This document shows, piece by piece, positions 44,489 through 57,454 of a DNA stretch of 64,000 bases. The notes under the pieces are model-generated. The model had not been told where the DNA came from and made no database searches. It worked only from the letters and a program-made list of their open reading frames with translations. This DNA comes from Pocillopora verrucosa. Its lineage: Eukaryota; Cnidaria; Anthozoa; Scleractinia; Pocilloporidae. A program made the position numbers and the translations under genes. The first letter of the stretch is position 1. Each line of letters opens with the position of its first letter. Where the stretch lies: NCBI RefSeq assembly GCF_036669915.1, contig NC_089322.1:1684501-1748500 (forward strand), in the 5' to 3' direction.

Positions 44489-46322
44489 GATATCAACTCA
44501 CTCATAAAAGATAGGACCATCTACTCCAGACAAACAGAACGTGTTGCAATTCTTTAGCAGGACAGTTTCTCCTTATTTTAGGCAGAAAATCTTGAGCTGA
44601 TTCCACTTTCAGCCTAAAATGTCACCTTTCCTCCCAATAGTGATAAACTTCAACAAGAGGAATCCTCTTAACTCTCGCAATATGGGTTTTTTGGGATGTC
44701 AGCCAATGACAAAGAAAGAACTTACGTCAGACAAATTAATTCAGAGATGGAGGCAGTCAAGATGTTGGATTGTATTTTGTAATCGACACTTTTCTCCCGA
44801 GGCTTGTTTTAATCATATATCTTGGAGATGTTAATACTAATACTAACACAGGATAAAATGTGTCCTTGAAAAGCCTCCCTTGCCCCAGCCCCTAGCTCCG
44901 CCGTCCCTGAGGTATTCCGATATCAACATGAACGACACTTGAACGCCGATTGTAAAATTACGTCAGATGGCTGATTTGTTCTCTAAGATATGTTTTGCGG
45001 TATTTCCATAAAAGTGCGTCGAATGTGTCTCACCTCTTAAGAGTAAATGACAATCTGCTATGGAACTCTTTCTAATAACTCAGTTCTCGCTATTTGCGAA
45101 TAAGTTTTTGCAGTAATCGTTGCTGTTAGAAGTAGATGCATACAATTTGGGTTTCTACTGCAGAAAGCCATTAAAAAATAGTTTCCATATTTCCTACCAA
45201 AGGAACGGTCAGTATTTATTTTCTGGGGTGGGAGGGAAGGCAAAGGATTCAGTAGGACACATGCTTTTATTCCTATCAAGGATTCCGTCGCTTTCAATTT
45301 AAAATCAGAATTAATGAACCAATAACGGTAGTTGCGGACTTAAGCTTCGGAAACGGTTTCCTCTTTTTCATGTAAATTTTGCCTATAACTGCCGACTGTC
45401 TCGCCAAAACTAGCACTGACAACTAAGTGACATGCCAGCTTCAAATAAAACAGAAGGAAATGTTTTGCCATCCATCCTTCTGCCTCAAAATCAGAATTCT
45501 CAAATTCCTTTGTGATAGTGTAAACGAACTTCTTCCTTTTGATAAACAGTCAACGCTTTGGCCACCCGTAATGTATAATTTGAAGAAATTCTCAAGCAAA
45601 CAGGTAATAAGAATGACAGAAATGGTCAATTTGGGGACATGGTATTGACAGTAAGATTCTCAGAACTAAACAACAAATGAATACAAAGTATGATCAGGAG
45701 CGGAGGGAAGAAACTTCCAGCTCTTTCATTAGAAGTAAAAAAACTTTAATTGATCATACGATAAAACGATATAGCGTCACATTGAGAGCGTCTCGTAATG
45801 CCCTCAGGAAGAAAAACAAACATGAGCTAGTATTTACGAGGGGAGAAGAATCATTAGCTATTGAGTGGATTCAAAACGAAAATGGATTGATCGATATCCT
45901 TGAAAATTAAACAAAGTACAAAAAGCATGAGTTTGCCTTAACACTTTTGAGGGAAAAACTTAGTTGAAGCAGAATGCTGCATATGAAAACGAAAACAGAG
46001 GTGGCTATAGAGTTACTGATTAGCCTGCAGATGTTTGTGGGTGGTTCTTTATAACAGCGAGTTTTAAGAACTTTGTTTATATGCAAATAACAGATAGGTT
46101 TTGGAATCATTATGACAACTCTTTGCAATTTCTAGACAAGTTGATGGGTCAATAAAATGAAATGAACAATAAGCAATGTTTGGTTTAATTATTTTAACAG
46201 ATAATAAGTTATGTAACTTATGGAACTTTTGGTATCAGTGATCTCGCTTTTCCTGAATGAGTTTTTGCAGTAATCGTTGCTGTTAGAAGTAAATGCGTAT
46301 AATCTGAATTTTTACAGCAGAA
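44321..46322 (-). repeat. Inverted segment of a plus-strand unit
   Basis: Reverse complement of unit sequence equivalent to about 7215-9848: receptor 5' end, upstream region, receptor relic (44930-45062), module with the AACAGCAACG block, and right arm, with an internal loss of about 620 bp near 46165. At 46323 plus-orientation 3' receptor flank resumes (equivalent to 10697 onward). Confidence 0.82.
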
Positions 46323-47299
46323 GTGACTGTGCACGTGCACGGTTTGTTCACCACAAAGGAAACAGGGAGAAAGAACATTGTACATAAACTTAGTGATATG
46401 ACTCAGCAGCCAAATCATTGGGTATCCTGTCGAGTTTCAAATACACAAAACATCAGATTCTCACGAGTGGAACGAAAGAGGAGAATTAAACAGGAAAGTT
46501 GGTTTGGTTATCGATGTATCTCAGCTAATTCCTAAATTAAACGAGCTTCATTTGCTTTTTACCTCAACCTGGTTATCTATTCTAAGGAGGTTGAAACAGA
46601 ACAAAACTGTTTATGCTCACGACAGTACATAGCTCAAAACTTCGATAAGTCATTTTTTTTATTTAGCCATATGTTGATCAGAGGGGAATTCCCTAGAAGC
46701 ATCTTCAAAAAAATGCTATAACTCTAGTTTTTAATATCAACGTAATCATTTTTTTTTTCATAGAAGCATTACCCTAAGAAGGAGTAAGATAAAGTCCGCG
46801 AAGACAATTGCTCGTACCTAAATGAGAACAAACTTTTACAGGCACAGAGTTTAAAAGCATCTGTTTGCGCTAATTTTAATGAATGGATCACGCTGTAAGC
46901 AGACATCCTGCAGTATTTTTCTTTCAATTTACCACTTTTTACTTCGACTTTTATGGCTAACATCATTGTGACAATGTAAATTATTTATAATCAAAAAGAG
47001 TTTTATCGTTATTGCTTTCGTTTGCTCAAGTCTGACGATTAACTAGGCTTGTTTGGAAAATAGGAAAACACAAAACAAAACGAAAATAGCTTTCGAATAA
47101 CTTATTGTGATCAAGTACAGCGTTTTACCTTATTTACTATTTCCGATGATATGGCATTTAACTTTTATCTTAAATGACTGAATTTTACTGCTTATCGAGG
47201 TAGTTCTTTCTTGGTTTATGATGATTTGAAGGGAGATTTAAGACATAATTTAAGTGGCTAAAAAGAGTTTGTTGGAGGAGTATACGATGCTCTTATTAA
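46323..47299. other. 3' receptor flank without its receptor
   Basis: Equivalent to 10697-11700. It would have followed the receptor whose body was replaced by the inverted segment. Non-coding. Confidence 0.6.
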
Positions 47300-48780
47300 T
47301 AAACAGTCAACTCCTCTACTCCCCTATTAAAGTGTAATTTTAAGAAAGTTTAAAGCAAGCAGATAATGAGAATGACAAAGATGATCAATTTAGGGACATG
47401 GTATTGATAGTATGATGCTCAGGAATAAACAGCAAATAAATATAAGTTATGATCATGAGTGAAGGGAATAAACTTCCGGCTCTTTCTTTAGAAGTTAAAA
47501 ACTTTAAATGATTCCACGATGAAATGGTATAGCGTCACATTTGGAGCGTCACGTTTTTTCCTCAGGCGGAGAAGTAACAAGAGGCACGTATTTAAGAAGG
47601 AAAGGGAAATTATTGTTTATCATTGTCTGTCGGGTGAATGGAAAACGAAAATGGGTTGATTGATATGCTTGAAAACTAAACAAACAGCGAAGAGCATTTC
47701 GTTTGCCTTTGGTTACACTTTTGAGGTAAAAATTTATTCAAAGCAGAATGCTGCATACGAAAACGAAAGTTATCGATTAGTCTGCAGATGTTTTAATGAC
47801 ATTTTACATAATACTAGCTGACCAAGAATTTTATGAGCTTAAAATTAAGTATTTTGTCTTTGTAACCTCCTTTCGCTTAGACACAATAGCTGATAGGTTT
47901 TTGAATTAATTTAACAATTCTTTCTCATTTCTAGACAAGTTAATGGGTCAGTCACATAAAATAAAGTCAAAAAATTATTCTCGTTTTAAAAGTTTTTTTT
48001 TTGGACAGATAATCGACGGCTTCAATTTCAGGATTATCCATGATGATTATGTGGTGATTTAAAGATGTCTTTCCAAATCTCGGAGATTATTTGTAATTGC
48101 GTCGAAGGGAAAACAAAAGGGGTTTCAGTTGTCGCCAACAGAGTATTAAGAGGAGACTGACTGACCGATTAGCCTCCCCCCCCCCACGAAATCTCTTAGC
48201 GAAGACTGATCCCCACTCTGTTGCCCCTCAAAACCAGGAGAAATCGAGGCTTTAGAATATTCTCCGAGATTTTGAAAGGCATTTTAAAATTGCCACGTAA
48301 TCATCATAGATATGCCCAAAATTTAAGCCGTCGATTATTTGTATAAACAAACTTTCGAGACTAATGTTTTCAATACATCTCATTTTATTGACCCATTTAA
48401 TTTGTCTTCAAATTGCAAAGAATTGTCATAATGATTCCAAAACCTATCTGTTATTTGCATATAAACAAAGGAAATAACAAGGAAAAACATACTTAATTTT
48501 AAGTTCTCAAAACTCTCGGTGTTATTAAGGGTAACCTGCAAACATCTGCGGGCTAATCAATAACTCTAAAGCCACCTCTGTTTTTGTTTTCATATGCAGC
48601 ATTCTGCTTCGACTAAGTTTTTACCTCAAAAGTGTTAACACAAACTCAGTGCTTTTTGTTGTTTGTTTAATTTCCAAGGATATCGATCAATCCATTTTCG
48701 TTTTCAGTCCACTCACTAGCTAATCATTAACATCGATTTTTCTTCCCTCGTAAATACTAGCTCCTATTTGTTTTTCTGAC
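47300..48780. repeat. Long inverted repeat, unit 5
   Basis: Left arm about 47300-48105, right arm about 48240-48775 (truncated). The spacer is almost entirely lost (about 130 bp, ending in a C run at 48176-48185). Confidence 0.65.
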
Positions 48781-49206
48781 AGTGCTAGTTTTAACTGAGA
48801 AATTCGACGAAACAGTTAGCAGTTATGGGCAAAATATACAAAGGAAAAATGAAACCTTTTCCGAAGCTTAAGTCCGCAACCACTGTTATTGATTTTAAAT
48901 TCTGATTTGAAACTAAGAGCGACGGAAACCTTGATGTGAATAAAATCTTGTGTCGTATCCTACTTTTATTTACATCCATAATTACAATTTCACTATCTAT
49001 CGATGATAACACCAGCTTTCTTGCTCAAATTAGCCTTTCCCTTCCACATTACAGATTGTTCGATTTATCGAGTACTTAAAATTGGAACCACGGGATTATT
49101 GGCTGCCGGGTCATATCACTAAGTTTATGTACAATCTTGTTTGTCCCTATTTTACTTTGTCGTAAACAAATACCGCCCATAGTCTTTGTAAGCCACACAG
49201 AGGCGA
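48781..49206. other. 3' flank of the 49207 receptor (minus strand)
   Basis: Homologous to 13520-13929. Non-coding. Duplication B copy 2 runs through here. Confidence 0.6.
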
Positions 49207-50181
49207 TCAGTTATCAATATGGACGACACTCGATGACCGATTGTAATTGATCCGAAATGGCCGATTGCTGTTCCAATACATCTTTCGTAATATGTCTATG
49301 ATAGCGTATCGAATGTGTTTAATCTTCCAGCAGTAAATAAAAGGGTTCAAAGATGAATTCAGGAACACGAGAGTCAATAAGAAAAGAAAAAGTTTCTTTA
49401 AAACGATACTCGAGCCATAAAATTGAATAACAGCCATGCAAATGAAAAGGGGCAAATAACAAACTAAAAACACGAGATATACGTGAAATATTCCAACTGT
49501 GTATTTAATTAGGGCAGTTAAGTTTTTTATCTCCTCAGACTGAGCTTCGTCTCGTATTTGCATGGACTGAATGTGATTCTTGTGCCGTCGTACAGTTTGA
49601 TATATCCTGATGTACACCACGAGTGTGATAATAAAACCGAAAGCAACAGTAATTGTATTTATAAGATTCCAAGCACTAAGAAGCCCCCACAATGTAAACA
49701 AAGAAACAAATGCACTATACACCCATATGCTGACCACCACCACAACAACACGCCTGTGAGACACGAACTCCTGGTATCTGAGATGAAGATGAACAGCTAA
49801 GAACCTGTCTACACTTATAGCCACAACACCAAGGAACGAGGCAGCTGAAAATAAACTACCTAAAATCGTCCCCACTTGTTTAGGGATACAGCTAGGATTG
49901 TCTAGTCGAAGCCAGTTGATAAGGAAGAAAGTGTATAATGGTTGACTAAATAAACCAACACCAACATCCGAGCAGGCAAGACTTAGCAGCAGAGTTTTCA
50001 AAGTTTTTGGCACTGTTGAAGTTTTGTGGATGGCGTAGATTGTCACAATATTCAACATGAAGGCGGTGTAAGTAAGAAAAATGTTAAAGACACAGTTGGC
50101 GATACAAGTCGAGCGAAGATCTTCAAGTTCGGCGAATATGGGCAAAAATTTCGAAGACTGGTTACAATACAATTTGCTCAT
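49207..50181 (-). CDS. Class A GPCR, minus subfamily, intact
   Basis: Intronless 324-residue receptor. I start it at ATG 50179-50181 (MSKLYCNQ), which matches the start of its paralogues; the frame is open a few codons further but only to a GTG. TM1 about 26-50, TM2 with LSLACSDVGVGLFSQ, DRF at about 125-127, TM4 with WVYSAF, loop 2 about ten residues without cysteine, LVCYLP in TM6, NPFIYCW in TM7 (Phe instead of the usual Val), tail SSSVVHIDN. Cys6 and the TM3-top cysteine (NPSC) are kept. NQS at 7-9 is a likely glycosylation site. The only fully intact member of the minus-strand subfamily here, and the template against which the 22-bp deletion at 14.9 kb is seen. No uORF. Confidence 0.92.
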   Translation of the reverse strand: MSKLYCNQSSKFLPIFAELEDLRSTCIANCVFNIFLTYTAFMLNIVTIYAIHKTSTVPKTLKTLLLSLACSDVGVGLFSQPLYTFFLINWLRLDNPSCIPKQVGTILGSLFSAASFLGVVAISVDRFLAVHLHLRYQEFVSHRRVVVVVVSIWVYSAFVSLFTLWGLLSAWNLINTITVAFGFIITLVVYIRIYQTVRRHKNHIQSMQIRDEAQSEEIKNLTALIKYTVGIFHVYLVFLVCYLPLFICMAVIQFYGSSIVLKKLFLFLLTLVFLNSSLNPFIYCWKIKHIRYAIIDILRKMYWNSNRPFRINYNRSSSVVHIDN

Positions 50182-53100
50182 GATTTTCACTCACTTATAA
50201 ATTATAGGGGTCGCTATTTCAGACAAATAGTTGATGGGTTGCGATATTTTAGCAAGCCAATTTATCACAAGCCTTACTAAGGACAACAACGATAGTACCC
50301 TCCGTCATCTAACGTTCGAGTAAACAGTCCTCACATCTCGGCAGATGGTTGCGGCCGGTGCTGAGATGGGAAGTTAAAGAAAATAAATTACATATGAGTT
50401 TCCCTTTGTTACCTCCGTTCGCTTAAAACGTATAACAATATGTTTGTGGAGCTCGTTTTTTCTCGTTCATGGTTTTGGTTGTCACGATAAAATTTTCCTG
50501 ATTCCCCCATAAGCTTCTGTAATATTCTTACGATCCTCTCTCATTGGCAGTGCAATGGCAGCCAATTCTCTATAGTCCTGTGAAGGGTAGTCAGCTAGAG
50601 GTTTGCAAGTGGTGCCGGATCCCTGGCACACCTCTCCCTGATTCGTTTCAAGTCTTCCCACGGGCAGAGAAGGTCTGCTTGAAGGTAGTCTCTTACCCAC
50701 CCCATTCACGGCCGGGCGGTTGTAACTTACAGTTCAATTACAGTTAAAGGGTTGGATCTGGGTACGAGATCACCTCACAAGCTACTGAATTTGAGCGAAA
50801 CCGTTCATTTTTGGCAGAAATCTAAACTGCAAATGAACAGAGGGGGTGAGTTTTCCGAAAAAATGCGATGCTACTTCGGTGGGGGTATTGCGAGTCAATT
50901 TTATTTTATCTGAGATGATCATGTAACTTGGACGCTGAGGAGACATTTTTTAAAACTGACAGTTCGAATGTTAGCTTTTCGTCGGAGTGAATGGCGCTAA
51001 AAGCATCACTCGGCTCATTTAGTGCTTTTGACAGTCCGTCTATTCTGACTTGTTTCGGGTTCTCATTCGCTTATTATGATGTTAACCACAGTTCTGATTG
51101 CCCGTGTGGATTAAACTGGTCATGTTCCTTCGACAGGCATGTGGAACCTGCTTTATTCTAAAACTTATGTTTGAATATTCACGCACACTAACCTCGCCTT
51201 AGTCCCCCCATGGATACAGATGATTTATGTAATTTATCGTTCAGTACTTGTTTTTCGCGGTTCTTAATTTCGCGGGACTTTAATTTCTCGATTTGGCCAA
51301 AACAAAAGGTTATAAACTGTTTACAATCTCTTGGCCAAAAGTATAAATTAGAAGCAACTAAGTAAAGAAAAAATTGTCTAAATACTGATCAGAAGGAACA
51401 AAGAAATAATTTACAAGCATAAACAGCTTGTCGTGACGTTTTACAAGTAGTCAGAAAGATATACAGTGGCAACTGTATGAAGCGGCACCGTATTAGCGGT
51501 CACCCTGTATTTAGCGGTCGGTTGTCAGAGTCCTGAAATTGTTACCTCTTAGTTATTTTAATTTTCACCTGTATTAAACGTTAAGCTTAACGACTGTTAA
51601 GCAGTCGTGGTCGCCCTTTCCTGAGTCCCAGCGGCTTGTCATTATCTTTATAAAAGTCTTCAAAAGTCCATGTTGATGCTGCCCATTTTTATTTTATCGG
51701 TTTTTTTCCAAGTCCAGGTGAAAGCTGCTGCTTAGGAGAATCGACTGTTATTATCTTCAAAACAGAGAGGTTCCTTAACGGCCCGAGGGTGTGAATGCAA
51801 CCAAAAAAAAAATTGCATTCATGGGTAAAACGAACAACGAGTGACAAAACCTCATTCAAAGTTAAGGTCTTCGATCAGGCTCGTAATTTCGTTTTCTTCC
51901 TCCGTCTCATCGACTTTCTATTTTGATGTTAAAGAGAAGACGAAAACTTTGGTGCAGATAATATCATATCTCTTTAAGTACCTTCATAATTTCCACCATT
52001 CTCTAAAGTAAAACTAGCTTTACTTTCAATTTAATCTCTCCGTCTTTGCTTCTGCAATTCCTACATACATTATTTCATTAAAAAAATTGAAGTGCACAGT
52101 AATTTTGGCCATTGGGACATATAATTGAGTCTAAATACAATTTTGTATCTCCAGTCCCTGTTTACTCTAACGACAGCCTACCGTGACCATGAGTCATGTA
52201 GACCCTCACTCTACAGCATGTACGAGCATTTAGAAAAGAGACTTTTTCTATTGCCTCCTCGAAATTTCCTCAATGATTTATGCCTTTAACTTAAGTTACT
52301 AAATTCGCTTACCTACTTTTGGAAACGTTTATTAAATTAAATATAACAATTTCTATCGGTTGCATAATTTCTCAATTTCTTCTGGGGAGATTTTCATTCT
52401 CACGATGGGGTAACATCAACATATCATGATATAACTGCCGAATTAATTAAATGTTTCTTTAATTTGAGTTCACCAGACGAGAGACAATCTTGTAATGCTG
52501 GTACTGCGTGACTAGGCTAGTTCACAGCAGTCCACAGTCACGCTACAAAAACTCCACCGCGTTAATCATGAGAACCAACTAGCTCACCATCTAAACAACT
52601 TTCACAAATGGTAAGACGAAATTTTTCCCCAAGTGAAGGTGAATTATTTTCCTGAAGAAAAACGGCAAAACAGGTCTGAAAAGATTATGCACTAGATAAA
52701 AACACTTGCGGGAAATGAACAACTTAGTTATCAAAACAAACTGGATTCCCATAGCGCATTGTGTTCAAAGGAATTGGCTCTTGAAATTTTACATAGAGCT
52801 TTCAAGAAAGGATACAACAGATGAGTTTCACATTTATAGGAACACTTCTTTGAACGGCTAAATGTTGTTACTATTTTTGACGTGTATAACACGAACGCAT
52901 AAAGCTGATTTGCATATAGGAATTATTAACGAAGTATTTTTCCGGAAAATTTGAGCCATTTCGTGAAAATATGGCCAAAATGATGAATTATATCGATCTT
53001 GATACTCCATCACATAATCGTTGCGGGACCTTCAAGTATTTTAGGGCTGCTTTAGAAACCTATCTGCAGGTCGGACCGCCTTATCGTTGGTTTCAATCAA

Positions 53101-53659
53101 GATGGCGAATATTTATGAAATTCGCGAAGTTCTCTACGATGCAGGATGGAGAGTGCCCAAAAGTTTTATTCTATGTTTAACTTGTTCTATCTAAGTACTT
53201 TTAAGCTGCAATAGACTTGACCCTAGATCAGGTCCCACGTAAGAGAAAATAGCTTTCAACCGCATGTACCTCAATCCTCACAAATTTCAATGCTCACGAT
53301 AAGGTATTTTGAAAGTTTCACAACTCGGTAAAATTTTTATAGAATGCAATCATTTTACCTTTAAAGTATTGAAATAAAGTCATTTTTAAATATGTGAAAT
53401 AATCAGCTTTCTAGAGCAGTAAATAAGGATTTGGTAGCGCTCGATATTTATAGCTTAATAATAGGGGTCACCGAGGGCAAATTGGGCAGTTTTGGGGTGA
53501 CCTTTAAAATTGTCTCATAAAGAATGAAAAAGGATGAAAAATTATCAAAATAAATGTGATATTTGTACATGGGATAGAATTATCGACTTTCACTGAAAAA
53601 CATAGGGAAATCGGTGAAGGGACGAAATTTGCCTTATACGTTCTTACGCGGACAGCCTC
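50182..53659. other. Upstream flank, duplication B copy 2
   Basis: Matches 14896-18353. It contains GCGGTCACC-type repeats (51480-51625) and the small ORF at 52971-53180. It ends at the TTAA insertion site of the element at 53664. No other gene. Confidence 0.6.
52971..53180 (+). other. Small ORF, partner of 17660-17869
   Basis: 69 codons, starts MAKMMNYIDLDTPSHNRC, two amino-acid differences from copy 1. Unknown; see 17660. Confidence 0.25.
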
Positions 53660-53663
53660 TTAA

Positions 53664-55230
53664 GAGGACATCCGTGCAAAAATCGAACAAAAATGGTATT
53701 TCTGACGATTGAGTCTGCGAATAAGGCAGAAATAAATATTTTGTCGGCACGAGATACGACAAGGCCCGGGCCTTAGGCCCGAGCATCATGGGTAATGATG
53801 CAGTGGTATATAAAGGGTAGTATAGCACGTGGCGTCCATCTAGGCCTCAGAACCAACCGTCCACCTCTGACTGATGACAAATTTATTTTAGTTTGAAAAC
53901 TTATTTTCTTTAACTGTGAAGCCTCGTAGGACGGGCTGCCAACTGCTCTGAGTGTGGGCCATGGTTCCTACCCAGATTTCCTGTCATATTTTTTCCCCAA
54001 AGGGGTTTTTTTTTTCTGGCAGGTTTTTTCTGGCCTCCGTATAACCGTAGTAATGTCCTTGTAAGCGGTTGCCCACCTCTGTTAATCCCGACTTGGTGAA
54101 GTGTGCATGTTAGTAATTTATACCTATTTTGAATGTGTAAGGAATTGACTTTATATCAGGATTGTATATGGTATATCAGTTGCGAATGTATGTATGCACG
54201 CCTCGGGCTATATGTGCCTCGGGTTGGTTCTCGGCAGGCTTCCCTAAATAAACTTATTTGGTGTACACTACTGTGTTTTTTGTTGTGTAGTGGAGACTAA
54301 ATATGAAATTTTTATGGCAAGGGTCAAAAATTTAAATTGTCTCAAGTTTTGCACACAAGTAGAACCTAGTAAGACAAGAAACACAAGAAAGACTGTGTAT
54401 TTTTTTTCTTCAAATATGTTTTTATTTTCGAGAAAAACGAACTTTTTACTTACACCCTCTTTCGCTCGCCTCGCATTTCAAAGATATTTCATCAAGGGAA
54501 ATCTAACAAACGTGTGCTCTTTCATTGAGTCTTCGTCTTCTGTAAAGTGTAAGTTGTGTGGGAATTGGTTGCTTAGAAGCTTTTGGCCATGCGAAAAAGC
54601 AATGTCCTCTCTTCCGTTACAAAAAAATGTCGGTGAAGGAAACCTCTTTTTTCACCATGTGCCATTATTCAGAATTCCACCAAACGTATGTAAATTTCCG
54701 AAGGAATGATTTTCAAAATGACGTAAAGTTTTCTTAGGGAAAATGTTTTCCCGCGACGCAGGAAACTCTTCAAAATAGCACACGGAAGACATAAAATCAC
54801 GCAATGTGTAGATTGCGTGACCAAAGAGTTAAGGAGCATTCCTGCCTTCGAAATGACTCCGGATCCAACAGCAGAACTTTTTCAGAAACAAATAACATAG
54901 TTATACCCAGTTTTATTAAATTACTTTTTCGTTTATCATTCGAAGCTTGTTTCTGCAGAGATATTCTGCCATCGTTCTGTCTAGTACAATTATTCACCAG
55001 TGCTAGTAACGGTATACGATTGAAGACTTTGCTGGTCTCTCGCATACGAATCTTAAGTTTCTGCCCATTGTTTAACTTTCTCTATGTGCTTACCCGTGTC
55101 TTTTAACCAGCACTCGATAAAAACTAACAGAGTTTTCAAAGGGAGGTTTTTGCAGGAGTTAAGTGGACTAACTGAGGGCTTGCATGACCCAATTAGCATA
55201 ATTGCAGGTATGGTCACTCGACGGTCATTT
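53664..55230. repeat. Left terminal inverted repeat (with nested insert)
   Basis: Matches 58425-57455 reversed. It is about 0.97 kb once the foreign segment at 53697-54304 is set aside. It includes the CTGCAGAGATATTCTGCCAT block, which pairs with ATGGCAGAATATCTCTGCAG at 57701-57720. Confidence 0.8.
53697..54304 (+). mobile_element. Nested insertion, LTR-like, about 608 bp
   Basis: Splits the left inverted repeat between AACAAAAATGG and AATTTTTAT; the right repeat is continuous there. It has a TATATAA at 53807-53813 and AATAAA at 54247-54252, about 440 bp apart, followed by a GT-rich stretch. That is the layout of a solo LTR, but the ends are not TG...CA and the target duplication is unclear. 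Confidence 0.4.
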
Positions 55231-55990
55231 TGGGTACTGTTATTTTCTTTTCGGATGATAATTTCAATGTTCTTTGACCAAATGAAAGTTTTTGGATAAT
55301 GTGTTCACTTGTGATGAAGTTAAGGAAGTGGTCGAGCTGTGTGGCTGAGACATACATCCTCGGCACACTACGAGTTTCAACTTCAGCACCTCCTCCATAC
55401 ATGTGAGCGTGTTTCCTGGCGACATTAAATCTATATCGTGGTAGACCGGGAATCCAACTCTGTAACGTTCGATAGTTTACTTTGTCAGCAATAATGGATA
55501 GGATTTGCCTTCGTGTGCTCCAGTGGCTCGCATTCTTGTAGCAACTTGGTCCTCTGTCTGTGCCACGTCGTTTGATATCACTATTTTATTCAAGAAGATT
55601 TCAGCGTTTCCAGGCGCAGTTTCTTCTAGGGCTGCCATCACGACTTGTCTTGCTTTACGAATGTGGTAGTGTTGTGTTCTGCGAGCTATTGAACCCCCTG
55701 ATGTTAGCAACTGATGACGTACAGGGCTGACATCCCTACATGCTAGGAATGCATTGAGTGCTTCTCTAGAACTACCTTTTGCTTCTTTTGCACCATCGGA
55801 TAATTCAGAGCTCTCAGATGGGTGGTAAAAGCTCCCAGGTGCTTCCGCGGTCAGTCCCGGTGGTATTCAGAACTACTACAAGTACCTTTTACCTCTGTTG
55901 CGCTTTCAAAATCTTCTGAGCTCTCAGATGGGTGGTAAAGGCTCTCCGTTGTTTCCATAGCCAATGCCGATGTTTTCTGGAGTAGCTGTA
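55214..55990 (-). pseudogene. Decayed protein gene inside the TTAA element
   Basis: The minus strand carries two overlapping coding-looking frames. The first has two similar Ser-rich repeats (YHPSESSEDFES and YHPSESSELSDG), then LTSGGSIARRTQHYHIRKAR and a helical region. The second runs on through SIIADKVNYRTLQSWIPGL, RYRFNVARKHAHMYGGG and TSEHIIQKLSFGQRTLKLSS to 55214. The change of frame is near 55520 and another near 55850. The blocks resemble repeat-encoded proteins I associate with cnidarian genomes, but I cannot name the family. It probably derives from the element's own gene or captured host sequence, and is non-functional. Confidence 0.5.
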
Positions 55991-56121
55991 GGATTCATTG
56001 GTATGTCACTACTGTTGGCCTGAGGATATATTCAAAGCACAAGTTTGAGTAGCGGCTATATGGCTCGGCACTCTATTTACGGAATTTTTTTGCACTGCAG
56101 CAGGCTCGGCAGTTCTCTTGC

Positions 56122-56300
56122 TTAATTAGGCCCTCCTAAATTACTTACAACAACAAATAGAAATTTTAGTTTAACTTTATTTACTTCCTCAAAAAGTGTT
56201 ATTGCGTTAGGAAAAGGCAGTGTAATTCTATTGAACCTATCGAGTAGATTGCTCACCATCTTTAGATCCTTGACTGCAAGCGTTAGCTCATCAATCTGTG
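56122..56300 (-). pseudogene. Possible exon fragment in the TTAA element
   Basis: The minus frame reads GVCRKCRESFESKSQIDEL then a helical stretch to PNAITLFEE, where GTAAAT could be a splice donor. The Cys pair and heptad-like spacing look coding. The upstream part of the same ORF is low-complexity repeat and not credible. Low confidence. Confidence 0.3.
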
Positions 56301-56359
56301 ACTTGCTTTCAAAACTCTCTCTGCATTTTCTACAGACACCTGTGCAATGGTAATAGAAG

Positions 56360-56485
56360 AAACAGTTATGAAAACGATAACGGTAATGATAATGACAATG
56401 ATAATAATAATGATGCTGGTGATGTTTATGATGATAATAACGACAATCATAATGAAGACGATGACGACAACAACGATGACGAGTA
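56360..56485. repeat. GAT/GAC/AAT-rich low-complexity tract
   Basis: Imperfect runs of GATAATGA-, GATGAC- and AATAAT-type triplets. Gives spurious His/Tyr-rich and Asp/Asn-rich ORFs. Confidence 0.85.
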
Positions 56486-57454
56486 AAATGACTTTCAGTG
56501 AAAGTTAACTTTGACATGGAGCTCTTCCTTCCCATGATCGAAAAAATGACTACAAATCGTGGGCAAGTAATACAGAAAAAACAAACTTGGCCTAGCAACC
56601 TTGGTCAAACCTTCGACGTTCTCAAGGTATGAGTTCCTATCATCTCTAATCTGGACCTGAACCAATTTTAAGACTCACGCAGCCAATAATTTATGTCTAC
56701 TGAAAAATTGCATTTCTTAAAAAGCACCAATATCTGAATACATAGAGCACATATATTACACAACAATTACCTTTTTTGCAATAGGGTTCATGAAAGCCAT
56801 GCCTGAACCCAGAGGTACAAGGATGCCGGTTCTCTGAAATATAACTTTTGATATCGCTCTACTAACGCCTCTGTCTCCTCCTTCGCCATCCAGTGCCAAG
56901 CTCAGAACGGTGGAATGGACAAATTATTAAGGCGTTTATATCCTTTGCACTCATGTAAAAAATTTCTGCTCAGGAAAGGATGAGTTCACTCTCGTTCTCA
57001 ACTCCGGCAAAACACCAAGCACTTTTATGACCCTGTACATCCTTATTGCATGACACCAAGGGAACCACCTCAAATAATTTACTCCTGTCTCGTCGGTCGT
57101 ACGAGCAAGCACTTCCAACTCTAAACTTAAATGAGCAAGAAGCTTCCATTTCATTCACAAGTGAGACTTCCGATTCAGAAAGGGCGGGAAATAATTATTT
57201 TTCTTAGTTTCGCGCGAGAAAAATCGAATGGAGCAATGTTTATTAGGTTTTGTTAATTTAATTAATTGTCTCGCTTTTAAATAGAAAAGTCAACAAACAT
57301 CATAGTTTTACTCACGCAGAAAATAAAATAACACGAGTAAAAATTGAGGAAAACTCAGAGCTAAATGGATATCTAGACTTATTATTTCTTTTCCTCGTAT
57401 TTGTGCCTATTTAAATGCCGTCGACCGACCCCACTCGCAGGTGTAAATTATTTT

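Noticed and set aside
50182-50190. Extended start of the 49207 receptor
   Set aside because: The extra codons begin with GTG; the ATG at 50179-50181 matches all paralogues.
56298-56598. His/Tyr-rich and Asp/Asn-rich ORFs
   Set aside because: Translation of a GAT/GAC/AAT low-complexity tract.
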